The position numbers and the translations under genes were made by a program. Below, one piece after another: positions 1 to 9,903 of a stretch of DNA of 64,000 nucleotides. Each line of letters begins with the position of its first letter. The first letter of the stretch is position 1. The notes beneath the pieces are model-generated. The model was not told the DNA's origin. It saw only the letters and a program-made list of their open reading frames with translations, and ran no database searches. Source of the stretch: Petunia secreta (taxonomy: Eukaryota > Streptophyta > Magnoliopsida > Solanales > Solanaceae); assembly GCA_029990175.1 (NCBI GenBank), contig JARKIP010000011.1:21922001-21986000 (forward strand), in the 5' to 3' direction.

Positions 1-1319
1 TATACATATACAAAAAAGAAGAAAAGAAGCTGATCGGATGAACATAGGTGTTTTATACAAAAAAAATACAAATATATACATGTATACATATACAAAACGA
101 AAAAAAAGGAACCAAATCGGAAAAAACCACCGGAAATAAAAAGATCGGAGCAGCGTGCCGACGCAGTGCAGCAGCGCCGCCGCGAGGAGCAGCGCCGCTG
201 CATTGCGGTGGCAGCAGCAACGACAAGGCAGATCTCGCGTGACAGTAGGGAGAAGGAGAGAAGGAGTTGGTCGCCGGTGAAGGATGGGTTACGGCGGCGA
301 CGTCGAGGTGGGATGGGTGGGTAACGCAGGGAGGAGAGGGGAGAAAGAGAGAAGGGGGGAAAACTTAGGGTTTAGTGGTTTGTAGTGTGGAAAATGAAAA
401 AATGGTATTTAGGGTAAATTTTTAAAACTATTGTTATGTTATGTAAATAGTGTAAAAGTATTGTTATTTTTTGTAATTAAGCAATTAGGATAGTCATGTT
501 GTGTAAATTTTCCTATTTCAATAAGTAACAGTGAACCCACTCAATCAGCTATAAGTTCTACCTCATATGTAAAAGTTGCATGTATTGCTAATCAATACAT
601 CAAAAACTCCTGCCTTATGAGAAAAACTAACTTATGTATACATTACAACTAGAAATTATGTCTGATGGGCAACAAAAGTCATTTTTGATAAGTATTTGTT
701 AAGTTGTGCTTAAACATCAAAGCCATCCTTGCAGTGTCCTGTTTCTGCAGCTTACTAGAACAAAAGACTCAAGTTTCTGGCCCAAACTCAAGACGATTTC
801 ACATAGTTACAAAAATGACCTTTAAAAGGGATGATTTTAAACTTTTGTCCTCGCTTAACTAAGTTAAAAATGGAATTTGTTGTCCATCAGGAAAAACTAT
901 ATGATTCATGAGTATTGGAGGTTTCACAAGTTTCACGCAGTGAAATAGTATAATGTGTTGCCTATTGGGTAGGATTTTAATTGGTTAAAACTTACGCGCA
1001 ATGAGCAACAAATATCAAAACCTATGCCTAACAGGCAAAAACACTTTTTTTTCTTAAGATTTAATTTAGTGGGACCGAAAGTTCAAGACTATCCCTTATG
1101 ATATCATTATTCGGAATGTTTTACAATGTAAGGAGGATGGACCATAGATTTATGAGTGAATTACAGATTTGAGCAGAACTGCACCTTGTCTTGAAAATAT
1201 AATCACTTTTTTGGTGATCTTGAAAACATAAACACTTTACCATTGAATGAAGTTGAAAGTACAAAAATACCCTTACTAATAGAGAACTTTCCGTAATTAC
1301 ACAAATGTCACTGGCCATT
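1..1319. other. Intergenic DNA, no gene recognised
   Basis: AT-rich non-coding DNA with a short GC-rich, purine-biased stretch at about 140-360. The first 100 bases repeat the words TATACA and ATACAAA. Short open frames here have no recognisable domain. It could be the edge of a degraded element or of a promoter, but nothing in it supports a specific call. Confidence 0.5.
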
Positions 1320-1651
1320 TTTTGAAGCAGTAATTACAAATATGTCATCGCACCTTTTTACATCTGATATTACAAAAAAAGCCATTGCTTCCTACACAAC
1401 AGAAAATAATGCCAATCTGATCGTGTTTCACGTCCATTTTGTGAATAAATAAGGCTAAATCGGCATCGTTTTGCTCATATACAAGACAATCAATTCGTCT
1501 GTATTTCACGACTATTTTGTGAATAAATAAAGTCAAGTCGTCATCATTTTCCTTATATGCAAAATATAACATAAAACTAATCTGGCATCATTTATTCATA
1601 CAATGAACAAAAAACCATATTCATTTTGTAAATAAATGATGCCAATCGGCC
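1320..1651. repeat. Degenerate tandem repeat, left part
   Basis: Loosely repeated blocks share the words TTTTGTGAATAAATAA and AAATCGGCATC, separated by AT-rich spacers. The same vocabulary continues after the gypsy element at 9,106-9,600, so the two parts were one array before the insertion. Units are strongly diverged and vary in length (roughly 80-125 bp by eye). The biological identity of the array is unknown. Confidence 0.55.
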
Positions 1652-2450
1652 TGATGCAGTCCAAACACGTGCTGATCAAGTGTTCGATCCACCGAGGCCA
1701 ATGACACGAAGCCAAGCTAAGCTGCTGCACGATGTTCACATTCACTTGGCTTGGTCGAAGGAAAACAACTACTCCGAAGCTGAGTACCCGAGCTCAAGAA
1801 CCGAAGGCTTCATCTACAAGCCTGAGTTCGAAGGAGGGAATGACCGAAATCCATCCGAACACTCAACATCGACGCCGAAGTAAAAGCACATAACCGAAGG
1901 AAGAGCGATCGATGTCAATTATGAGCTGAGTTGAGCAACCAAGCACCGAAGTGAAGAAACTCGAGCTCAAGTGTTCGAAGTCACATGTTCGGTTGATGGA
2001 GTAACCGAACACTCATTAGGCAGCCCTGAGTGGCTTACTTCTATTGGTCGCTTGTGACCATTTACTGTTTTATCCTTAGCGTAGCCTATAAATACTCCAT
2101 TTACATTTCATTTGTAGGCATCAAGTTGTTGTTGAATGATCAAACATAGCAGGTGCTATTGTGAGTCCCCGATGGAGCCAAACCCCGACGTGGGATTTTA
2201 AAGAACTTGTGTCATTCGGTGTCTTCGATTGAACATTTTCTTTTTGGTCATTCAGTTTGCAAGAAGCTTGTTCTTCTTGAGGATTGTTGCATAGCATAGG
2301 TGCTTCTTGACCTTCATTTTATCGAGCTTTGAGACATGTTCCTCACTGTTCTTTTGAATCGAAGCAAGATTTTTCTTGCTTCTATCTTTTATTCTTGTTT
2401 TCTTCCGCGTCTTCTTCGTTTTTAGCTACCCCTCGGGTTTGCTTGCACCA
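1652..2450 (+). repeat. 5' LTR of the CRM-like element
   Basis: Starts TGATGCAG and ends GCACCA, the TG...CA form. It matches 8,302-9,100 over its whole length. It contains a TATA-like TATAAATA at 2,087-2,094. The first 231 bp keep an open frame ending in TAA at 1,881-1,883, colinear with the end of the pol frame in the 3' LTR. Confidence 0.93.
2087..2094 (+). promoter_or_regulatory. Putative TATA box of the 5' LTR
   Basis: TATAAATA in the middle of the LTR, at the same LTR offset as the copy at 8,737-8,744 in the 3' LTR. LTR promoters of plant gypsy elements normally lie here. The assignment is by motif only. Confidence 0.6.
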
Positions 2451-2453
2451 TCT

Positions 2454-2465
2454 TGGTATCAGAGC
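2454..2465 (+). other. Primer-binding site (tRNA-iMet type)
   Basis: TGGTATCAGAGC three bases downstream of the 5' LTR end, the standard initiator methionine tRNA complement that primes reverse transcription in many plant LTR elements. Confidence 0.88.
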
Positions 2466-3666
2466 AAGGTTTGAGCTTGTTTCTAAAACCTCAAATCCTG
2501 TTCGTTATATTCGTGCTTTGTGTCTCCAGTTTCAGCTTTCTTCCTTGTTGTTGATTGTTGTTGCTGTGGTGTTTTTATTTAAAAAAAAAAGTAGAAAAAG
2601 AAAATTTTAAATTTTTTTTTGGTTGATTTGTTGATTGTTTGAATCAAACAACCATTGAATCTTGTTCACCAATGTTTCCTGATTCCAACGAGCACCTGTC
2701 GTACACGATTGTCGACTAGGGTTCCGTGGTGAATTTTTGGACTGTTTGGAGAATTGTTGGTGACTGAACTCGAACCCCAGTGTGTATTGTTTGTTATCGA
2801 TGAAGACTGGTGGTCCTTGAGTAATTTTTGGGTTGTTTGTGCTTAAAATTTCAAGGTTCTACGAATTGAGACGTCATCCGTACACCGGAAAATTATTACG
2901 ATTGTAACAGTGTACGAACACAAAGGAGCTGAGTCTTAGCTCAAAGAACTTTGAAATGATTTCCTCCGTTATTGTTGGAACGGAGTTGAAAGAGCAACCC
3001 AAATTCTGTTAACAATCGTGGTCAGTGAACGAAGTTAAAGTTGTCCGTACACCGGAGTAAAAACTTCACTGTTCCATTGAAGAAGAAAGGGGTAAAAGTG
3101 TAAAGATCAAAACCCCAGGTGAAAAGTTGTCGGCTAGAAAAGGGAATTGGATAAGGTAAAACCCTATCCGTACCAAGGAGGGACCACTCTTGTACGGACA
3201 AGAGTTGGTGTGTTCGAAAGGGATTCCAAAGAGGAATCAAAGGGTAGATTCTCCTAGGTTTTCACTTTTCTTGTGTTCGATAAATCTAGTTAGTGGATCT
3301 CTCGAGTAATTCTTCCTACTCGAGGTCGTACTAACTCATTTGAGCTTATAGGAACTCGTGCGAGAGGTGACCAAAGTCCAAATTTCGTAAAAAATTCTTT
3401 ACTTCCCGAAGCGCAGAGTAAATAGCTTCCGTTCCATCAAGTCGTATCAATTCACTCATCCCAAAGGAGACATTGTAACTTGTCAAATTCGAAGGAACTG
3501 AGAGAAGTTGATCAACCGAGGAAGCCATTGGCTACAAGTTCTTGATTGACAAAAAACCGAACCCCTAAATTAAGTGGACCAGAGTGCCACCCATCAAAGG
3601 TGAGGGAGTGTGTTAGGTGAATTCTAACCTTAACCTTTTATTTGGTCTTTGATTCGTGCAGGTACC
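2466..3666 (+). other. Untranslated leader of the CRM-like element
   Basis: About 1.2 kb between the primer-binding site and the gag ATG. No domain-bearing frame is visible. It includes a run of A at 2,581-2,590. Long untranslated leaders are usual in plant gypsy elements. Confidence 0.6.
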
Positions 3667-5154
3667 ATGGCTGGGAATGGAGGCGACGACATAGGCATTG
3701 ACAAGCCCGAAGTGTCGTTAGCCGATCTCATGGCTGTGATACAAGACATCAGTGCCGAAGTAAGAGGAGTGAATGCTCGAGTAGCTCAACTCGAGCAAGG
3801 AAGTGTGTCAGTGGCCTTACCTGGGTCCGGCGCTGGAACTAGCAACTCCACTCCGATGAAACCTGAGCTGTTTGCTGAGCTTGTTCGACAACATCAGTTG
3901 AAAAGCGAGGCTATTCGAAAGGAAGTCTTGGGCAATCCCCAAGCACAACAACAAAACTTGGGCAATTCCCAAGCTGGTTATCAACACTTGGGCATTCCCC
4001 GAGGTGAAAGAGTACCACTTCCAATGGCCCGAAGACAAATTGAGGTCGTTGATGAAGGGGATGTTGAAGGAGAATTTCCTGATGCCGAACCTGAATATGA
4101 GCAGCCGTTCGTTCAACGAAGGCAAGCTCACCGAGGTTGAGGCCGAGGCATAAATGTTGAACGACATATTGAGCATGAGGCTGATGACTATTATGATGAG
4201 TATCCCGAACCGATTCGAGGTGCTCGAGATTCAAACTTGAACAGTGTCAAGATCACTATGCCACCCTTTAAAGGAACTAGTGATCCGGACGAATATCTTG
4301 AATGGAAGCTTAAAATGGAGCGAATCTTCGAAACTAATGAGATGACCGAAGAGAGAAAAGCTGCCCATGCCATTGCATCGTTCGAAGCATATGCCTCTAC
4401 GTGGTGGGAAGCTGACAAGAGGCTTAGACGAAGGAATGTCTATCCCGAAGTCACTACTTGGGCACAGTTGAAGAGAGCAATGGATGCTAAGTACTTGAGT
4501 GCCAAGTATAGGAAAACTCAATTTCAGAAGCTCTATGAGTTAAAGCAAGGGTGCAAGTCAGTTCAAGAGTATCGTGATGAGTTCGTGAGAATTCGATTGA
4601 ATCTTGATCTGGAAGAAGATGAAGAGCAAGCCACTATTCGGTTCAAAAATGGCTTGACTCGGGAGGTGTCATCTCAATTAAGGCTACACGTGTATCACAC
4701 GTTGGAAGATTTGTTCAAAGCTGCTACCGAAGCTGAGAAATGGGTGAAGGACGATAAAGCAAACCTGTACCGAGGAGTCACTACTTCAACTCCTTTGAAC
4801 CGAGGCAAAGAATGGAAGAGTCCTAATCCAACAAGTACTAACACTGTTCGAGATTCGAAGAAACCCTTCGAAAGGGGTGTGATCGTTAACCGACCAAGAG
4901 AAGTAGGAGGTAAAGTTCAACTTAATTCTCCTAATGCTTCAAATATTCAGTGTCATAAATGCAAAGTTTATGGTCACATGGCAAAAGAGTGTCCCACTCG
5001 CAAGGATATGCTTCTGCTCGAAGATGAAACTGTCCATGAGCAAGCGAGTAACACCGAGGAGGAATTTATCGAGGAGAATGACCGAGCTGAAGATGATGAT
5101 GGTCATAAGCTGACGAAGCTGATCATCCGAAAATGTTTCTTGTGGTTCGAATGA
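3667..5154 (+). pseudogene. gag: gag of the CRM-like element, broken
   Basis: The frame begins at ATG 3,667 in MAGNGGDD. An early coiled region is followed by the gag capsid core beginning near 4,255 (PFKGTSDPDEYLEWK) and continuing through the FEAYASTWWE motif. A CCHC zinc knuckle lies near 4,951-4,992 (CHKCKVYGHMAKEC). Gag packages element RNA into virus-like particles. An in-frame TGA at 4,138-4,140 interrupts an Arg-Gly repeat, probably CGA to TGA. The frame then runs to 5,154, where it loses phase with the protease frame starting around 5,133, showing a frameshift. Seen directly: motifs, stop, phase change. Inferred: the ancestral codon. Confidence 0.85.
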
Positions 5155-8100
5155 ATTTGAGCTGCATGACTCTCGAAGAAGAGGACAACCAAAGAGAGAA
5201 TCTTTTCCATGCACGATGTCGAGTAAGGGGGAAGGTTTGTTCGATGATCATTGATTCGGGTAGTTGTGCAAATGTAGTGAGCCAAACTTTGGTTTCACAA
5301 ATGGGACTACCTACTTTGAAATATCCTCATCCTTACAAATTACAATGGTTGAATGAGTGTGGAGAATTGAAGGTTGCCAAACAAGTGTGGATCAAGTTTA
5401 GAGTTGGAGAATATCAAGATGAGATGATGTTCGACGTGGTGCCGATGCAAGCTTGTCATATGTTATTGGGTCGACCATGGCAATATGATCGGTCGGTTGT
5501 TCACAATGGAAGGTCCAACAGTTACACTGCAAAGCTCAAAGGGAAGAGTTTCATACTCAAACCCTTGTCTCCGAAACAAGTCACCGAGGACTATAAACGG
5601 ATGAAAGAATTGAATGAAGCGGCCAAAGCTAAGCTTCCGATAGGAACAAAAATTGTGGCCGAAGACAAAGACTCATTGCCCGAGGTAAGAAATATCTGTG
5701 CAATCATGCAACCGGCAGAGTATCTACGAGGCAACGACAACGATCAGATGATGATTTACCTCGTGCACAAGGGTATCTTTCTAAACTCTAATGATGATTT
5801 TTCTAACGATAACCCTTTGCCTATTGCTGTACAAAGTGTTTTGCAGGACTTCGGAGACATGTTTCCCGAAGAAATGCCAGGTGAATTACCTCTGTTGAGA
5901 GGAATCGAGCACCAAATTGACTTCGTACCGGGGTCTCAAATCTCCAACAAACCTGCATACCGGTGTAATCACAAAGACCCAAGGAGCTCCAACGGCAGGT
6001 TGATGATTTGCTGAACAAGGGCCTTGTTCGAGAGAGCTTGAGTCCTTGCGTCGTTCCTGTTATCTTTGTCCCGAAGAAAGATGGAACATGGCGAATGTGC
6101 GTTGATTTCCGAGCAGTCAACAAAATAACGATAAAGTATCGTCATCCTATCCCTCGATTAGATGACATGCTAGATGAGTTAAGTGGTTCTTCATGCTTTT
6201 CGAAGATAGACCTCAGGTCCGGTTACCACCAAATCCGAATGAAACCCGAAGACGAGTGGAAAACCGCATTCAAGACCAAGTCCGGTCTCTATGAATGGTT
6301 GGTGATGCCTTTTGGCTTATCCAATGCACCGAGCACATTCATGCAACTGATGAACCATGTGCTCAAACCGTTCATAAATAAATTTGTTGTTGTTTACTTC
6401 GATGACATACTCGTTTATAGTAAAACTGTGGATGAACATTAAGAACAACTAAGGCTGGTACTTGATAAGCTTCCATGGCCTAGCTAGCTTTTACCGGAGG
6501 TTTGTTCGTGACTTTTGCACCGTAGCTTAACCGAGCTAGTTAAGAAAAACCATCCATTTGTGTGGGGAGAGTCCCAAGAGAGGGCTTTCCAAGAGTTAAA
6601 ACGGAGGCTTTCCTCTGCCCCGTTGTTGCAACTCCCTGACTTTGGCAAAGCATTCGAAGTCGAGTATGATGCATCCGGAGTTGTGATCGGAGGAGTGCTT
6701 ATACAATAATCAAAGCCGATCGCTTACTTTAGCGAAAAGCTTAAGGGTGCAACCTTGAATTACTCGACGTATGACAAGAAGTTGTATGCCCTCGTTCGAG
6801 CACTCGCCCATTGGCAGCATTATTTGTGGCCTCGAGAGTTTGTGATTAAAAGTGATCATGAATCTTTGAAACATCTCTGAGGTCAGGAGAAATTAAACCG
6901 AAGGCATGCCAAGTGGGTTGAATTCATTGAGATTTTTTCCTATGTAATTCAGTACAAGAAGGGAAAAGATAATGTTGTGGCCGATGCGCTATCAAGGAAA
7001 TTTGCCTTGGCGACCACTCTCGCCTCTCGGCTCATGGGATTCGAAAGCATCAAGTTGATGTACGAAGACGATCCCAAGTTAAAATGCGTTCGAGATGCAA
7101 TCTCGAGTGGCCGAAGGGTTGAGAAATATCAGTGGCACAATGGCTACCTCTTCAAGAATGGGAGGGTTTGTGTGCCAGTGTCATCGTGGAGAGAGCTCTT
7201 AGTTCGAGAAGCTCACTCCAGAGTCTTGATGGGACACTTCGGTGTCGACAAAACTCTTGGTATCTTAACCGAGCAGTTCCATTGGCCAAACATGCGACGA
7301 GATGTGGAAAAGCTTTGCAACGCTTGTCTCGTTTGCAAGAAAGCTAAATCGAAGTCCAACCCTCATAGTTTGTATACCCCGTTTCCCGTGCCTGATCGAT
7401 CTTGGGTTGATATATGCATGGACTTTGTGTTAGGGTTACCGAGATCAAGGGGTGGACATGATAGCATCTTTGTCGTAGTCGACCATTTTTTCAAAATGGC
7501 TCACTTTATTCCTTGCAAAAAGTATGATGATGCACAACATGTAGCTACATTATTTATTTCTAATGTGTTAAAATTGCATGGTGTGCCTCGTACTATTGTG
7601 AGTGATCGAGACTCAAAGTTCTTGAGTCATTTTTGGAAATATTTGTGGGGTGAGCTCGGTACCAAACTACTATTCTCGACGTCTCACCATCCTCAGACTG
7701 ATGGACAGACCGAGGTAGTAAACCGAACCTTGGGATCTTTACTTCGAGCGATGACCAAAGGCAAGGTCGGAAACTGGGCAGATCGTTTGCCCATGATGGA
7801 GTTTGCATACAATCGAACGGTGCATCGAATGATCAATATGACCCCGTTCGAATGTGTGTATTATTTTAATCCTTTGATTCCACTTGATTTAACCCCATTG
7901 CCTCGAGATTCTGTTATTGATTTTGAAGGTACTCGGTGAGCCACTGCCTTGATCGAGTTGCATGCAAAGGTGAAGAAAAACCTCGAGGAAGCTTATGCAA
8001 AGGTCGCACCAAAGAAAAACAAGGGGCGTAAAAAGTTGAAATTAAAGAAGGGAGATTGGGTTCACTTCCGAAAAGAACGCTTCCTGAATCAAAGGAAAGG

Positions 8101-8533
8101 AAAGTTGGCTCCTCGAGGAGATGGTCCATTTTAAGTGTTGACCAAGATCAACAACAATGCTTATGTGATCGACCTCCCAGGTGAGTATAACGTGTCGAAC
8201 ACCTTTAATGTTGCAGACTTAGTTCCTTGTGTTGTAGGTCAAACTTCGGAGGATGAAGATGGTTCGATTTCGGGGACGAAATATTCTCAAGAAGGGGAGG
8301 ATGATGCAGCCCGAACACGTGCGGATGAAGTGTTCGATCCACTGAGGCCAATGATACGAAACCAAGCCAAGCTGCTGCATGATGTTCACATTCACTTGGC
8401 TTGGTCGAAGGAAAACAACTACTTCGAAGCTGAGTACCCGAGCTCAAGAACCGAAGGCTTCATCTACAAGCTTGAGTTCGAAGGAGGGAGAAACCGAACC
8501 CCATCCGAACACTCAACATCGACGCCGAAGTAA
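5133..8533 (+). pseudogene. pol: pol of the CRM-like element (PR-RT-RH-IN), broken
   Basis: Protease with catalytic IIDSGSC lies near 5,250-5,272. A phase change near 5,975 leads into the reverse transcriptase (VDFRAVNKI, KIDLRSGYHQ, catalytic YFDD near 6,395). After a stop at 6,440-6,442 a block between RT palm and thumb is missing: the frame goes almost directly to the FYRRFV region near 6,490. RNase H (YDASGVVIGG) carries stops at 6,707 and 6,878. Integrase begins near 6,977 with an HHCC finger (CNACLVCKK), then the DDE residues in MDFV, VSDRDSKF and QTEVVNR. Further stops lie at 7,937 and 8,132. The final frame (8,135-8,533) crosses into the 3' LTR and includes RPMIRNQAK. At least five stops, two phase changes and one deletion make it inactive. 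Confidence 0.88.
8290..8301 (+). other. Polypurine tract of the CRM-like element
   Basis: AGAAGGGGAGGA abuts the TG that starts the 3' LTR. This purine run primes plus-strand DNA synthesis in LTR retrotransposons. Confidence 0.85.
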
Positions 8534-9100
8534 AAGCAAATAACCGAAGGAAGAGCGATCGATGTCAATTATGAGCTGAGTTGAGCAACCAAGCACCGAA
8601 GTGAAGAAACTCGAACTTAAGTGTTCGAAGTCATGTGTTCGGTTGAGGGAGTAACCGAACACTCATTAGGAAGCCCTGCGTGGCTTAGTTCTATTGGTCG
8701 CTTGTGATTATTTACTGTTTTATCCTTATCGTAGCCTATAAATACTCCATTTACATTTCGTTTGTAGGCATCAAGTTGTTGTTGAATGATCAAACATAGC
8801 AAGTGCTATTGTGAGTCTCCGATGGAGCCAAACCTCGACATGGGATTTCAAAGAACTTGTGTCATTCGATGTCTTCGATTGAACATTTTCTTCTTGGTCA
8901 TTCAGTTTGCAAGAAGCATGTTCTTCTTGAGGATTGTTGCATAGCATAGTAGCGTCTTGACGTTCATTCGATCGAGCTTTGAGACAGGTTCGTCACTGTT
9001 CTTTTGAATCGAAGCAAGATTTGTCTTGCTTCTATCTTTTATTCTTGTTTTCTTCCGCGTCTTCTTCGTGTTTAGCTCTCCCTCGGGTTTGCTTGCACCC
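8302..9100 (+). repeat. 3' LTR of the CRM-like element
   Basis: Colinear with 1,652-2,450. It starts TGATGCAG; the terminal A of the 5' LTR is C here, so the expected CA end is mutated. TATAAATA is at 8,737-8,744. The target duplication CGGCC follows immediately. Confidence 0.93.
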
Positions 9101-9105
9101 CGGCC

Positions 9106-9600
9106 TTACTATATTCATTCGCAAAAAATACCTTCAAGTGATTATATATTTATAAACAACGACAATCTAATTGTATTTATTCATCTATTTGTGTTTGTCT
9201 TGTGAAGAAATGAGGCCAAATCGGCATCACTTCACACATTCATAAAAAAGACCTTCAAGTACTTGTATATTTAAAAAATGACAATCTGGCTGTGTTTATG
9301 CATATGCTGAACCAAATATTAAGTACATTTTGTAAACAGATGAGTCCAAAATTGTCTTCACTTCGTTCATCCATAAAAATACATATGAAAATATAAAGTG
9401 ATGACAATCCGTCTGCATTTATTTAACAAGTGAGCAGAATTATTATGTCTATTTTACAAGCAAGTGATGCCAAATCGTCTTCACTTTGCACAGATAAAAA
9501 TATTTAAAGTAAAATAAAACAATGTCAATCTGGCATCATTTGGTCCATTTTATTTTACAAATACATTACTCCAAATCGTCATCACCAAATTCATCAAGTC
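9106..9600. repeat. Degenerate tandem repeat, right part
   Basis: Continues the array interrupted at 1,651. Blocks start near GACAATCTG, carry ATTTTGTAAA-like words and CCAAATCGTCATCA-like words, and recur about every 115-125 bp by eye. Strongly diverged and non-coding. Confidence 0.55.
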
Positions 9601-9903
9601 ACAAGCATCACCACCATCGTTGTTGTGCCGACACCACAAAACCACCATTGGGAAACCCCCAACGTCCACGTAGATGTAGAAACACCAATACAACATACAC
9701 CCACAAAAACACATAGAGAAAAATACAACACCACCTAATTACACACAGCGGGGAGACCACCACCAGAACAGTGGTGGTAAGGAGAAAACGGGGGGCAAAT
9801 ACACATCAGAAATCATATATATATATCTTTATGATTTCTCCATCGAGTTACTGATTGGTCTCTGGAGTTAATAGTGATTGATGTTGGGTGTATATCTTAT
9901 GTC
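9601..9903. other. Short intergenic stretch
   Basis: About 300 bp between the degenerate tandem array and the solo LTR. CA-rich at first (CACAAAACCACC), with no gene. The last five bases, ATGTC, are the left target duplication of the solo LTR. Confidence 0.5.

Larger units (their letters stand above)
1652..9100 (+). mobile_element. Decayed Ty3/gypsy LTR retrotransposon (CRM/Galadriel-like chromovirus)
   Basis: The element is 7,449 bp with two 799-bp LTRs (1,652-2,450 and 8,302-9,100). It is flanked by the 5-bp target duplication CGGCC at 1,647-1,651 and 9,101-9,105. A primer-binding site TGGTATCAGAGC (initiator tRNA-Met type) follows the 5' LTR, and the polypurine tract AGAAGGGGAGGA sits directly before the 3' LTR. 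Order is gag, protease, reverse transcriptase, RNase H, integrase, as in Ty3/gypsy. The RT block resembles the CRM/Galadriel chromovirus branch, and the reading frame runs into the 3' LTR, a habit reported for CRM elements; the clade assignment is inference. The coding region carries several stops, frameshifts and an RT deletion, so the element is not autonomous. The LTRs differ at 9 positions in the first 83 bp by eye, so it is older than the Tekay array. Confidence 0.92.
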
